In this document: positions 29,433-37,433 of the stretch, one piece after another
Layout: every line of letters starts with the position of its first letter
How positions within the stretch are numbered: the first letter of the stretch is position 1
Source of the DNA: Paenibacillus mendelii
GTDB taxonomy: Bacteria > Bacillota > Bacilli > Paenibacillales > Paenibacillaceae
Reading direction: 5' to 3'
Length of the DNA: 64,000 nucleotides
NCBI RefSeq assembly: GCF_024498075.1
Contig: NZ_JANHOF010000026.1
Coordinates: 1-64,000 of the forward strand
Notes under the pieces: model-generated
The model's input: the letters and a program-made list of their open reading frames with translations, nothing else
What the model was told of the DNA's origin: nothing
Databases searched by the model: none
Program-made: the position numbers and the translations under genes

Positions 29433-29713
29433 TTAAACAGCTTCCCTAGAAAGCCTTTTGATTTGGCTGCCGTATTCCCGTCCAAGTAGGCGAGCGAATG
29501 GACGAGCCCTTCGATGGCGACAAGACCTTGCTCCAAGCTTAAATGCTTCATATGCAAATTTTGCCCGCGAATCGTCAGAAAACCGAGTTCCGTTTCGAGC
29601 AAAAATTCTTCGCTGTCAAAGCTCTCCACATTCATAACGCCGGTGACCTCGAGTACCTTGCGGTTGAGCATCTTCACTTCCTGGCGCTTCTGAGCTTTCC
29701 CGTTCTCCACCAT
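29429..29713 (-). CDS. yabP: sporulation protein YabP
   Basis: 94-residue soluble protein of the YabP/YqfC family, with the hallmark pattern NRKVLEVTGV, ESFDSEEFLLET and LGFLTIRGQNLHMKHLSLEQG. It is made under sigma-E in B. subtilis and partners with YabQ in cortex assembly. The GGAGG site lies a few bases before ATG, and translation is coupled to yabQ. A CATAGTCT upstream could be part of a sigma-E -10, but the -35 is unconvincing. Confidence 0.93.
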   Translation of the reverse strand: MVENGKAQKRQEVKMLNRKVLEVTGVMNVESFDSEEFLLETELGFLTIRGQNLHMKHLSLEQGLVAIEGLVHSLAYLDGNTAAKSKGFLGKLFK

Positions 29714-29767
29714 TGCCCTTGTCCCCTCCTTTTATCACTAGACTATGGGGAGGGGACAGGTTTTAGA

Positions 29768-29797
29768 ACATTTCCGTTCCGGCCCTTATCCGGAAAT
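29768..29797 (-). other. hairpin over the stop codon of the unknown membrane gene
   Basis: 8-bp inverted repeat CATTTCCG/CGGAAATG spans the stop codon at 29786-29788 on the minus strand. It is followed only by TTCTAAAA, so if it is a terminator it is weak. Confidence 0.4.
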
Positions 29798-30823
29798 GCC
29801 GGCTGACCCGGAACCCGATTCCGCGGACGGGGCCGACAAGGTATACAGGGCATAAGATACGATGGCGCTCAGCACGACCGCACCGCCCAAAGTCTCAGCC
29901 GGCCACCATACCCCTTCCAGCAGAGCCAGCACAATGAAGTAGAACCCCCAGAGCAGGATCGGCAATACAACCGCAAACAGCCTGCGGCGCTTGCCGCCCA
30001 GGAGCATAAGGTCGCCGATCAGACCGACGGCAAGGACAAGCGGCAGGATCGCCCAGCCTTCGAATGCACTCAGCATGCCGATAAACACATTGGGCAGCGT
30101 ACAGAGAACCGCCACGCTGCCGAACGGCAGCTGCCATCTTTTCATCAGCCAATAAATCGGGAACAGCATCACGCCGGTCGTAACCAAAATGTTCATAATG
30201 CCGCGAATTTGCAAATCCTGCAGCAGCAGCTCCTCGCCTCCTGAGGATATCGGGATAAACTTCGACAAATACCGGTCATGCCACATTTGGGCCGGTACCA
30301 TCTCGCGCAGCTCCCAGGAATACATGAGGAAGAAGCCCATCATAGCCGCTGCGAAGCTTGCGGATAACAGCACGGGGATGAAGGAGCGAAACGATGGCTT
30401 GGCATAGGGAGAGAGCGTCCAATATTGGCGAAGCGGGCTCGTCACAATCAGCAGAATGCCGACCAGGAGCAGCAGATGGCTCGGGCTGAGGAGCGCGGCG
30501 ATATCTTGCTCGATGCCGAAAATTTCATGCCACGTCAGATCGCCAATACCTCCAAGCAGGAAGACGGCGACTCCGAGAAGTCCCCCTCCGTAACCAACCG
30601 GAATGGCTTGGAGAATGGGCTGCCTGGTGAGCCGAACGTTACGCCACACCAAATAAAGCATCCATGCGGCGGAAGCGCCAAAGCCGGAATACAGCATCGC
30701 ATGCCATGGGGTGAAGAAGGATTCCAGCACATCGGTCTGATGGTGATAACCGTCGATAAATACTCCCACGATTAGCCAAAGCGCACACAGCATCGTGGTC
30801 ATGTTCTTGCCGGTGGTAAGCAA
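29786..30823 (-). CDS. uncharacterised polytopic membrane protein
   Basis: I do not recognise this gene. The 345-residue product has about ten TM segments. Histidines recur at helix ends: DGYHHQTD, TPWHAMLY, DLTWHEIFG, SPSHLLLL and QMWHDRY. The stretch GDLTWHEIFGIE ... ALLSPSHLLL looks like a family signature. Membrane His clusters can bind metal or heme, but that is speculation. TTG at 30823 is chosen because AGGAGG lies 7 bases upstream; an in-frame ATG at 30865 has no site and begins upstream of that Shine-Dalgarno. It is separated from rqcP by a terminator and ends in an 8-bp hairpin. No counterpart is at this place in B. subtilis. Confidence 0.75.
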   Translation of the reverse strand: MLTTGKNMTTMLCALWLIVGVFIDGYHHQTDVLESFFTPWHAMLYSGFGASAAWMLYLVWRNVRLTRQPILQAIPVGYGGGLLGVAVFLLGGIGDLTWHEIFGIEQDIAALLSPSHLLLLVGILLIVTSPLRQYWTLSPYAKPSFRSFIPVLLSASFAAAMMGFFLMYSWELREMVPAQMWHDRYLSKFIPISSGGEELLLQDLQIRGIMNILVTTGVMLFPIYWLMKRWQLPFGSVAVLCTLPNVFIGMLSAFEGWAILPLVLAVGLIGDLMLLGGKRRRLFAVVLPILLWGFYFIVLALLEGVWWPAETLGGAVVLSAIVSYALYTLSAPSAESGSGSAGISG

Positions 30824-30933
30824 GGCGACTCCTCCTCTTCTTGCAGTTGAATGATAGCCATACATATGACGCGTTCTGGGCGACTAGAAGATCTATCGGT
30901 TCATCAGGCATTGCCGTAAGCCGCTCTGACGCA

Positions 30934-30974
30934 CAAAAAATCGGCCTCTTCTGTCTATGTCAGAAAAGGCCGAT
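30934..30974 (-). terminator. terminator of the HU-rqcP unit
   Basis: Minus-strand hairpin starting ATCGGCC and closing GGCCGAT, with further pairing in the arms (TTTTCTGAC/ACAGAAGA region), then six T. It lies 52 bases after the rqcP stop. Confidence 0.85.
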
Positions 30975-31025
30975 CGGTTTGTATGGCGGTGCTGCCCGAG
31001 CATAAGCAGCCATCCGAATGTTTGT

Positions 31026-31304
31026 TTACCAGCCGAGCTTATCCTCGGACTGGCGGCTTTCTTCCTTAAGCAAAGTATATAAGCCGCTCGCCTCGTCCTT
31101 CTTGGTCGTTTCCGCTAGCCGCTCGACGCGGACGGTCACGATCTTCTGGCCGAATTGAATTTTGAGCTCGTCGCCGACTTTGACGGTGCTGCTCGCTTTG
31201 GCTTCGCGGTCATTGATCCAGACGCGACCTTGATCGGAGACGTCTTTGGCAACTGTGCGCCGTTTGATCAACCGCGATACTTTAAGGAATTTATCCAGAC
31301 GCAT
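31026..31304 (-). CDS. rqcP: RqcP, S4-domain ribosome-quality-control factor
   Basis: 92-residue S4 RNA-binding protein (MRLDKFLKVSRLIKRRTVAK, GRVWIND). In B. subtilis the homologue YabO works with RqcH to move tRNA during C-terminal alanine tailing of stalled chains on 50S subunits. The order HU-rqcP with a 3-base gap suggests coupled translation. Hsp15 is a related S4 protein, but length and context favour RqcP. Confidence 0.92.
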   Translation of the reverse strand: MRLDKFLKVSRLIKRRTVAKDVSDQGRVWINDREAKASSTVKVGDELKIQFGQKIVTVRVERLAETTKKDEASGLYTLLKEESRQSEDKLGW

Positions 31305-31307
31305 GGA

Positions 31308-31580
31308 TTACTTAATGGCGTCTTTCAGTTTATTGCCGGCTTTGAATGCAGGAACCTTCGATTCCGCAATCGTAATCGGGTTGCCCGTCTGTGGGTTACG
31401 GCCCGTGCGGCCGGAACGTTTGCGCGTTTCGAATGTGCCGAAACCGATCAGTTGTACTTTCTCGCCGCCTGCAAGAGCATCGGTGACTTCACCCATGAAA
31501 CCGTTCAATACGGCTTCTACGTCACGTTTAGTCAAACCGCTCTTTGTTGCAATGTTGTTGATCAAGTCTGTTTTGTTCAT
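31308..31580 (-). CDS. hup: DNA-binding protein HU
   Basis: 90-residue histone-like protein with the HU pattern: MNKTDLINNIA, GFGTFETRKRSGRTGRNPQTG, and the DNA-intercalating proline in NPQTGNPI, ending FKAGNKLKDAIK. A strong AGGAGG lies 8 bases upstream of ATG. In B. subtilis hbs is elsewhere, so HU between mazG and rqcP is a Paenibacillaceae arrangement. It has a long untranslated leader (31581-31750). Confidence 0.97.
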   Translation of the reverse strand: MNKTDLINNIATKSGLTKRDVEAVLNGFMGEVTDALAGGEKVQLIGFGTFETRKRSGRTGRNPQTGNPITIAESKVPAFKAGNKLKDAIK

Positions 31581-31917
31581 AATTAGTTGGCCTCCTAATA
31601 TTCCTTATTCATCATAGACGGCATGATGCCGCCAGACTCTGACGCGCCCGTCACTGGACACACAAAGCGGTTAATGCGCTGCATCTGCTGCTTTGCTTTT
31701 TGTTGTTGCTTGTGTTGCTGCTTTCGTTCGCTACTACTAATTCTGCCTGTTTCTAAAAAAATCCTGCCCAGTTGGTAAATTTTTTTGCGAAACTTGCATT
31801 TTCAAGACGAATTTTGACGGCAGTGAAGAAGAAATAGACAGCTCATCATGTGCGGCTGGCGCCTGTTCATTCCTCAAACAAGTACATCCAGACATCTGAC
31901 GCACCTTGAATATGAAC
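31581..31917 (-). other. HU leader and mazG-HU gap
   Basis: 337 bases without a gene. The minus strand contains a long purine-rich, CAA/AGC-repetitive, apparently unstructured leader (31675-31735) before the HU Shine-Dalgarno site, preceded by two AT-rich tracts with runs of seven T or A. A TTGAAA occurs at about 31797-31802 but no good -10 is placed. I did not find a convincing terminator for mazG. Confidence 0.5.
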
Positions 31918-33468
31918 CTAGCGAATTCGCTTGGCTTCCTCCCAGAAACGATCCATTTCTGTTAAATCAGTCTGGTCAAAGGTTCGCCCACTTATACGGA
32001 GCTGGTCCTCAATATATGAAAATCTTTCTTTGAATTTGCGATTCGTCCGCGTAAGCGCCTCTTCCGGATCGGCATGGATGAAGCGCGACGCGTTAACGGC
32101 GGCGAATAGGAGATCCCCTAGCTCGCCTGCTTGCTCCTCGGCGTCCTTGGAGGCGATCGCTTCCCGCAACTCATCGAGCTCTTCTTGAATTTTGTCCAGT
32201 ACCGGACCGATTGCATCCCAATCGAATCCAACCTTCGCGGCCTTCTTCTGAATCTTGTAAGCTTTCATTAGGGCTGGCAGGTCCGGCGGTATGCCATCCA
32301 GCACGGATTGACCCGCAGCATCCATCCCTTTGCGAAGCTTCTCTTCCGCTTTCATCCGATCCCAGCTCTGGAGAGCCTCCTCCGCATTGCGGGCCCCTGA
32401 CTCGCCGAAGACATGCGGATGGCGGAACAACAGCTTCTCGTTCAAGGATTGAATGACGTCATAAACGGAGAACGATCCGACCTCTTCTTCCATCTGGCTG
32501 TGCAGCATCACCTGTAGAACGACATCCCCGAACTCCTCGCGCATGCCGTCCGGATCGTCGTTATCCAGCGCTTCCAGCGCCTCATACGTCTCTTCGATAA
32601 AGTTCTTGCGGATCGATTGATGGGTCTGCTCGCGGTCCCACGGACAGCCCTCCGGACTGCGTAATATCGCTACGATTTCATGCAGCCGCTCGAATGATCG
32701 ATTGCGCAGCTCGTCATCATTTGACAGTGGAATCCATATGAGCGACAAATTTCCGAAGCCCTCCATCCGGTCAAGCTCATACAAGGGAACCGTATGAATC
32801 TGCTCCTCGCCGGGCACACCGAGCGCATGTCCGATCACAACCGGATGTTCATCCGGATAACGCTCCATAAGCGTTAGCTTTACGTCGGATGCGATAAACG
32901 AATCATACACCTGGCCGATTACGGTATGCAGCTCGGGACGAAGCAAGGAAGGCTTTAATTCCGTACCATCCAGCAGCTGGAACCCCTCGATCGGGTCAAA
33001 CCCCAGCCGCGTGAAGGCTTGGTCCAGAAAGCTTTCCCCGCCGATAATCGTCAGTGTGATGCCTTCCTGAGAGCAGCGCTCACGCAGCAGCTGCACCGTG
33101 CGCTCCGCCACCATGGGATGACCCGGAACGGCATATAGAACACCGTGAGCGGGCAAGCCGGCGGTGCTGGCCGATGCGGACACGTTCGGCTCCTCTGCCG
33201 CCGGTGCGCTGGACGCCAGCGCCCGGGCTTTATCCATAAGAGAAGCCGCGATGGCTTCATAGACATCCGGGAATGAATCCAGCTGTTCGTACAAGCTGTC
33301 GAATGAGGCATAGGTCATGTCATTCTCGGTGAACAGGCGCATCATGGGATGCTTGTCCGTCCGTACATAACGGTGTGCGGCGGATTGGAGCTGACGCCAG
33401 ACGCCCAAGGTAAGCTGATCAGCGTCACCGGAGCCAAGTCCGACGACCGTAATTGCAGGTTTGTTCAT
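31918..33468 (-). CDS. mazG: MazG-type NTP pyrophosphohydrolase fused to tetrapyrrole methylase (YabN)
   Basis: 516-residue two-domain protein. The N-terminal SAM-dependent tetrapyrrole-methylase-like domain (about 1-225, opening ITVVGLGSGD) is followed by a duplicated MazG domain with the EExxE-type metal helices (EETYEALEALD and a second set near residue 440). This fusion is the Bacillus YabN architecture; MazG removes non-canonical NTPs. ATG 33468 follows AAAGGGTG; an in-frame GTG at 33477 is upstream. Confidence 0.95.
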   Translation of the reverse strand: MNKPAITVVGLGSGDADQLTLGVWRQLQSAAHRYVRTDKHPMMRLFTENDMTYASFDSLYEQLDSFPDVYEAIAASLMDKARALASSAPAAEEPNVSASASTAGLPAHGVLYAVPGHPMVAERTVQLLRERCSQEGITLTIIGGESFLDQAFTRLGFDPIEGFQLLDGTELKPSLLRPELHTVIGQVYDSFIASDVKLTLMERYPDEHPVVIGHALGVPGEEQIHTVPLYELDRMEGFGNLSLIWIPLSNDDELRNRSFERLHEIVAILRSPEGCPWDREQTHQSIRKNFIEETYEALEALDNDDPDGMREEFGDVVLQVMLHSQMEEEVGSFSVYDVIQSLNEKLLFRHPHVFGESGARNAEEALQSWDRMKAEEKLRKGMDAAGQSVLDGIPPDLPALMKAYKIQKKAAKVGFDWDAIGPVLDKIQEELDELREAIASKDAEEQAGELGDLLFAAVNASRFIHADPEEALTRTNRKFKERFSYIEDQLRISGRTFDQTDLTEMDRFWEEAKRIR

Positions 33469-33591
33469 GGGGTTCACCCTTTCCTATGGTGTATTTCTAA
33501 GAGCGCTGCCGAAGCCGGCGCTCCTTCGTAGATTGTCGTGTCCGCCCTTCTACGCAAAGCGGCAGGGCGGGATGGCTGCGGAAAGCCGCGG

Positions 33592-35298
33592 CTAATCGCC
33601 GGGCGGAAGCAGCCGCCAGCGGCTTAGGCGGGCGGCAATCGCCCCGCCGCCCGGAAGCACGCGCAGCTCGCGCGCCGTGAGGCCGCCAAGGCGCAGCCCG
33701 GCGGCGGCAAACAGCGCTGCGCCGAGGGCGGAGCCCCCGAGCGCGAGCGCCGCAGCTGCCGCCCGTGGCGGCAGCGCCTCGCCGAGCAGCGGGGCGAAGC
33801 CGCGCTCGGCCAAGACGAGCGCCGCGGCCATGACCGCGAGCGCGAGTCCCATGCCCGCGGCGCTCCGCGCGGGCATAGCCGCACCGCAGGTGCGGCGGAC
33901 GGCGCCCGCGGCCAGCAGGGCAGCCGCCGTGAGCGCCGCGATGCCGGCGCAGGCCGCGCCGGCGATGCCCAGCGCCGGCACGAGCGCGGCGTTCAGCGCG
34001 GCCTTGAGCGCCGCGGCCGCGAGCATGAACAGCGCCGGCGCCCGAACGGCACCGAGCCCCTGCAGCACTGCGGCGGCGATTGCGTTCACGGTACCGGCCA
34101 AGGCCGTGCACCCGATCAAGGCGAACGTGAGGGTGCCCGCATGGTCCGCGTACAGCATCATGTTCATGGGACCCGCGAGCAGCGCGATCCCGACCGCAGC
34201 GGCACCGCCGATCCACCAGGCCCCGCGCATCGCGAGCGATGCATGCAATTGCGTGCCCGCTTCATCTCCACGGGCACGCGCGGCTACCAGGGCAGGCACG
34301 AGGGCGGCGCCCATTGCTCCGGCAACCATGATAACCAGCTGAACAATTGGCTGACCGCGGCTGTACAAGCCAAATTGCGCCATGGCCTCAGCTTCCCCCA
34401 GCCCGTGTCCACGCAGCAAGCGAGGTACCGTGAAAGCATCTACGACACCCAATGCAGGAACGACAAGCGCGCCCAGTGCCACTGGCAGCGCAATGACTGC
34501 CAGACGCCGCACCTGGCGCAGCATGGCGATAGCGGCTTCTGAATTCCCTCGCCGACCCGGTCTACGGTCGCGCAGCCAAATAAACAACATTACAGCAAGC
34601 CCTGCCAATCCGCCGACGGCTGATCCTGCGGTCGCTCCTGCGGCGAGCTTCTCATCCGCCCATCCCAGCCTCCAGCCAATGGCAAGCAGCGCAAGCATGG
34701 CCGCGACGCGTATCACCTGCTCGGACAACTGAGAGACAGCGGTTGGCAGCATCCTGCCGAGACCTTGATAATAGCCGCGCAGCGCGGCAAGTATGGGCAT
34801 GGACCACAGCGCCAGCGATGCCATCTTGATTGCCGGTGCGGCAGCCGCATCCCCGATCCAGCCCGCCGTCAGCTCTGCACTGAACCACATGAGCAGAAAT
34901 CCGGCAGCTCCTGTAATCGCAAGCAGCAGCGTGCTCGCGCCAAGCACCCGCCGTGCACCATCACGATCGTCTTCTGCGATCCGTTCCGCAACGAGCAAGG
35001 ATACCGCGACCGGAAATCCAGCCGTAGCCAGCACGAGAAACAGCTGGTAGAACGGATACACCGCATTATAGATCCCGAATACGCGGTCGCCGGCTATATT
35101 TTGTAACGGAATTTTCTGAAGCGTGCCGATCACTTTGCTTATGATAACTGCGGCCCCCATCAGAGCCATGCCCTTCCAGACCGCCGATGATGGGGACTTC
35201 CCGATCTTAGGCGCCTGAGGGACCCCGTCCAGCCGTTCCTGCGATGTATCGCCTAACCCGCTCCCTAGCGGCTGGCGTGGATCCGATCCCCTCAACAA
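33592..35298 (-). CDS. SpoVB/YabM-family lipid flippase (MOP superfamily)
   Basis: 568-residue integral membrane protein of about 14 TM segments, with the MOP/MATE polysaccharide-flippase pattern (KVIGTLQKIPLQNIAGDRVFGIYNAVYPFYQ). Relatives flip lipid-linked sugars such as lipid II. By position, between mazG and spoVT, it is yabM. The C-terminal third is very GC-rich (48 of 60 bases in 33661-33720) and almost all Ala/Gly/Leu. The start is uncertain: TTG 35298 has AGGTG upstream; a later start near the first TM is possible. No gene is seen in 33469-33591. Confidence 0.88.
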   Translation of the reverse strand: MLRGSDPRQPLGSGLGDTSQERLDGVPQAPKIGKSPSSAVWKGMALMGAAVIISKVIGTLQKIPLQNIAGDRVFGIYNAVYPFYQLFLVLATAGFPVAVSLLVAERIAEDDRDGARRVLGASTLLLAITGAAGFLLMWFSAELTAGWIGDAAAAPAIKMASLALWSMPILAALRGYYQGLGRMLPTAVSQLSEQVIRVAAMLALLAIGWRLGWADEKLAAGATAGSAVGGLAGLAVMLFIWLRDRRPGRRGNSEAAIAMLRQVRRLAVIALPVALGALVVPALGVVDAFTVPRLLRGHGLGEAEAMAQFGLYSRGQPIVQLVIMVAGAMGAALVPALVAARARGDEAGTQLHASLAMRGAWWIGGAAAVGIALLAGPMNMMLYADHAGTLTFALIGCTALAGTVNAIAAAVLQGLGAVRAPALFMLAAAALKAALNAALVPALGIAGAACAGIAALTAAALLAAGAVRRTCGAAMPARSAAGMGLALAVMAAALVLAERGFAPLLGEALPPRAAAAALALGGSALGAALFAAAGLRLGGLTARELRVLPGGGAIAARLSRWRLLPPGD

Positions 35299-35384
35299 AT
35301 TGCTTACACCTGCCCATCCTTACTCATGCTCCCATTATACCCCAAAGCGCGGTCATGTGAATGTTGGCGGTTGTACGCGCGAAT

Positions 35385-35426
35385 AGAAAAAAAGCTTCCT
35401 GCAGAGCATACGCTCCAAGGAAGCTG
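35385..35426 (-). terminator. spoVT terminator
   Basis: Minus-strand hairpin (AGCTTCCT ... AGGAAGCT, with additional inner pairing) followed by seven T, 11 bases after the spoVT stop. Confidence 0.88.
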
Positions 35427-35436
35427 TTGATCAACC

Positions 35437-35979
35437 TTACTGCTCCATTTGTTTGGCTAGGAAGCCGGCAGCGGTTTCTGCCATCTTCACTTCCATTTGC
35501 GCCATCTTGACGGACTCCTCTTTGCTGAGCAGCACGACCGTTCCAATGGGATCTCCGCCAGCGACAATCGGTGCTGCGACGAAGGAGCTGAAGCTCTCCT
35601 CGGTATCCTTCACCACTTCGAAGGATCCGCCACCCGACTCCATTACGGTCTTCCGGTTCTCCATGCAAGCCTCCAGTATGGAGCCGATTTGCTTCTCCAT
35701 ATAGTCTTTCTTGGATGCGCCGGCAACCGCAATGATATTATCACGGTCGGAAATCAGCGTAATATGGCTTGTACTCTCAGAGAGCGACTCCGCATATTCT
35801 TTGGCAAAATCACCGAGCTCACCAATTGGCGAGTATTTCTTCAAAATGACTTCGCCGTCCCGGTCGACGAAAATTTCCAGCGGATCGCCTTCGCGGATAC
35901 GCAGCGTTCGACGAATTTCCTTAGGGATAACAACCCGGCCAAGATCATCGATACGACGAACAATTCCAGTTGCTTTCAT
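35437..35979 (-). CDS. spoVT: stage V sporulation regulator SpoVT
   Basis: 180-residue forespore transcription factor. An AbrB-like swapped-hairpin DNA-binding domain (1-50; MKATGIVRRIDDLGRVVIPK) is followed by a GAF-type domain (about 58-178). It tunes sigma-G genes late in the forespore. A sigma-G/F-type promoter (36095-36125) lies about 115 bases upstream, as expected from B. subtilis. Confidence 0.97.
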   Translation of the reverse strand: MKATGIVRRIDDLGRVVIPKEIRRTLRIREGDPLEIFVDRDGEVILKKYSPIGELGDFAKEYAESLSESTSHITLISDRDNIIAVAGASKKDYMEKQIGSILEACMENRKTVMESGGGSFEVVKDTEESFSSFVAAPIVAGGDPIGTVVLLSKEESVKMAQMEVKMAETAAGFLAKQMEQ

Positions 35980-36094
35980 GTTCTAGTTGCCCCACTTTCA
36001 ATTAAAGGTTTTGAATTGGACTGGATGGGTTTTGCAGCTTGTCTATGCTCAAGAGGAGTGAATCCTTGGCAAGAAGTGATTTCGAATCTGACCA

Positions 36095-36125
36095 TAGTAT
36101 TCATCCCCTCCCATTTTCTTATGCA
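36095..36125 (-). promoter_or_regulatory. sigma-G/sigma-F-type promoter of spoVT
   Basis: Minus-strand -35 TGCATA (36120-36125) and -10 AATACTA (36095-36101) at 18 bp. The sigma-G consensus is TGMATA and CATACTA, so only one base differs. Confidence 0.75.
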
Positions 36126-36201
36126 CGCGACTAACGTCATATCCTGACGCATTTCGGGTGCCTGGAATCAACTGCCGTTCGCAGACTTCTCGCGGTGGCA
36201 G

Positions 36202-36237
36202 AAAAGGACCTATCCGATTCTAAATCGGACAGGTCCT
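36202..36237 (-). terminator. prsA terminator
   Basis: Minus-strand hairpin with arms AGGACCTGTCCGATT and AATCGGATAGGTCCT (one mismatch) followed by TTTTC, 21 bases after the prsA stop. Confidence 0.87.
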
Positions 36238-36257
36238 CAAGCACCGTGGAATCCACG

Positions 36258-37433
36258 TTATTTGGTTTCTTCCTTCTTATCGTCTGTTGGCGCCTCATTC
36301 GTTTTGCCATTGTTGGTTGCGCCACCGTTTGTTGTACCGCCATTGGTCGCTCCGTCATTAGCGGCTCCGCCATTCGTTGCTCCATCACCAGCCGGCGCTT
36401 CTTCCTGCGGCAGGTCGATCTTCGTAATGAGACCAGGCAGCTCCGTGGTCATGAAAGCATTCAGATTCTCGGAAGCAACGGTTTGTTTAAGCGTCAGCTT
36501 CTTCTCATCGGTCAGCTTATCGAACGCAGTCGATTCGCGCTTCTCAACCTTGATGACGTGATAGCCATAGTCGGTTTTGACCGGTTCTCCAATTTTGTTG
36601 ATTTCCTGCTTGTTGGCTGCGTCTTTAAATTCAGGAACCCATGCCTTGGCTTCTTGACTCTCGTACAAGCCGCCCTTTTCCTTCGAGCCGCCGTCATCGG
36701 AGAATTCCTTGGCAAGGGCATTCCAATCGCCGCCTGCGTCGAGCTTCGCCTTGACATTTTTCGCGCGCTTGAGCGCTTCCTCTTCCGTGCGCAGCTCTTC
36801 ACCTGTCGAAGCATCGGCCGTTGCAACAAGGATATGTCTTGCCGTTATGACATTATAGTCGTCTTTCGTTTTCTCGAAATACGTCTTCACTTGGTCATCC
36901 GTTACTTTGCTTTCTTCGCTCTTCATGATCGCCATGATCATGTTGTAGAAGTATTTGATATCGGCCTCGGTCAGCTTGGCATCGTCCAGCGTCTTCTTCA
37001 ATTCCGGATTCTGCTCCATGGCTGTCTTGACTTGGGTATAGAACGCATCGGTTTCTTCCTGCGTTTTCTTCTTCTCTTCATCTGTCGGAGTCAGGCGTGA
37101 GCTTAAAACTTTGTAACCGATATATTCCCGCAGAAATTGTTCCTTCAGCTGTGGAATGGAAAGGTACATCGCGGTTTGTGGATTCACAATTCCGAAGAAC
37201 GACGTATACTTGTTGAATTCACCGTCCGTAATCGTGCCGTCCTTGTAGGTCGCAATCACTTTGCCTTCTCCTTCGCCCGGTGCCTTCGTCTGCCCGGTTG
37301 CGGGCTTCTCTCCGTTAGTGCCTCCGTTATTAGGCGTCTCTTCCTTCTTGCCGCAGCCTGCCGCCAGTACAATGACGAGGACAGCCGTTAGCGCGAGCAA
37401 TATCCCTTTTTTCAATAGTTTAGTGCGCAACAT
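36258..37433 (-). CDS. prsA: PrsA-type peptidyl-prolyl isomerase lipoprotein
   Basis: Extracytoplasmic foldase anchored by lipid. The signal peptide ends in a lipobox LAAGC (C27). A SurA-like N-terminal domain surrounds a parvulin domain with the active strands ITARHILVA (H200) and YGYHVIKV (near 291), which look intact. The 391-residue chain ends in a 45-residue Gly/Asn/Thr-rich repetitive tail (NGGATN-like units), probably disordered. It overlaps the end of mfd by 14 bases; GGGG lies 9 bases before ATG. Confidence 0.93.
   Translation of the reverse strand: MLRTKLLKKGILLALTAVLVIVLAAGCGKKEETPNNGGTNGEKPATGQTKAPGEGEGKVIATYKDGTITDGEFNKYTSFFGIVNPQTAMYLSIPQLKEQFLREYIGYKVLSSRLTPTDEEKKKTQEETDAFYTQVKTAMEQNPELKKTLDDAKLTEADIKYFYNMIMAIMKSEESKVTDDQVKTYFEKTKDDYNVITARHILVATADASTGEELRTEEEALKRAKNVKAKLDAGGDWNALAKEFSDDGGSKEKGGLYESQEAKAWVPEFKDAANKQEINKIGEPVKTDYGYHVIKVEKRESTAFDKLTDEKKLTLKQTVASENLNAFMTTELPGLITKIDLPQEEAPAGDGATNGGAANDGATNGGTTNGGATNNGKTNEAPTDDKKEETK

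Noticed and set aside
33497-34216. 239-codon Arg/Gly-rich minus-strand frame
   Set aside because: A shadow of the very GC-rich flippase gene, where stop codons are rare in all frames.
33677-34342. 221-codon plus-strand Ala/Pro/Ser-rich frame
   Set aside because: Antisense shadow of the same GC-rich segment.
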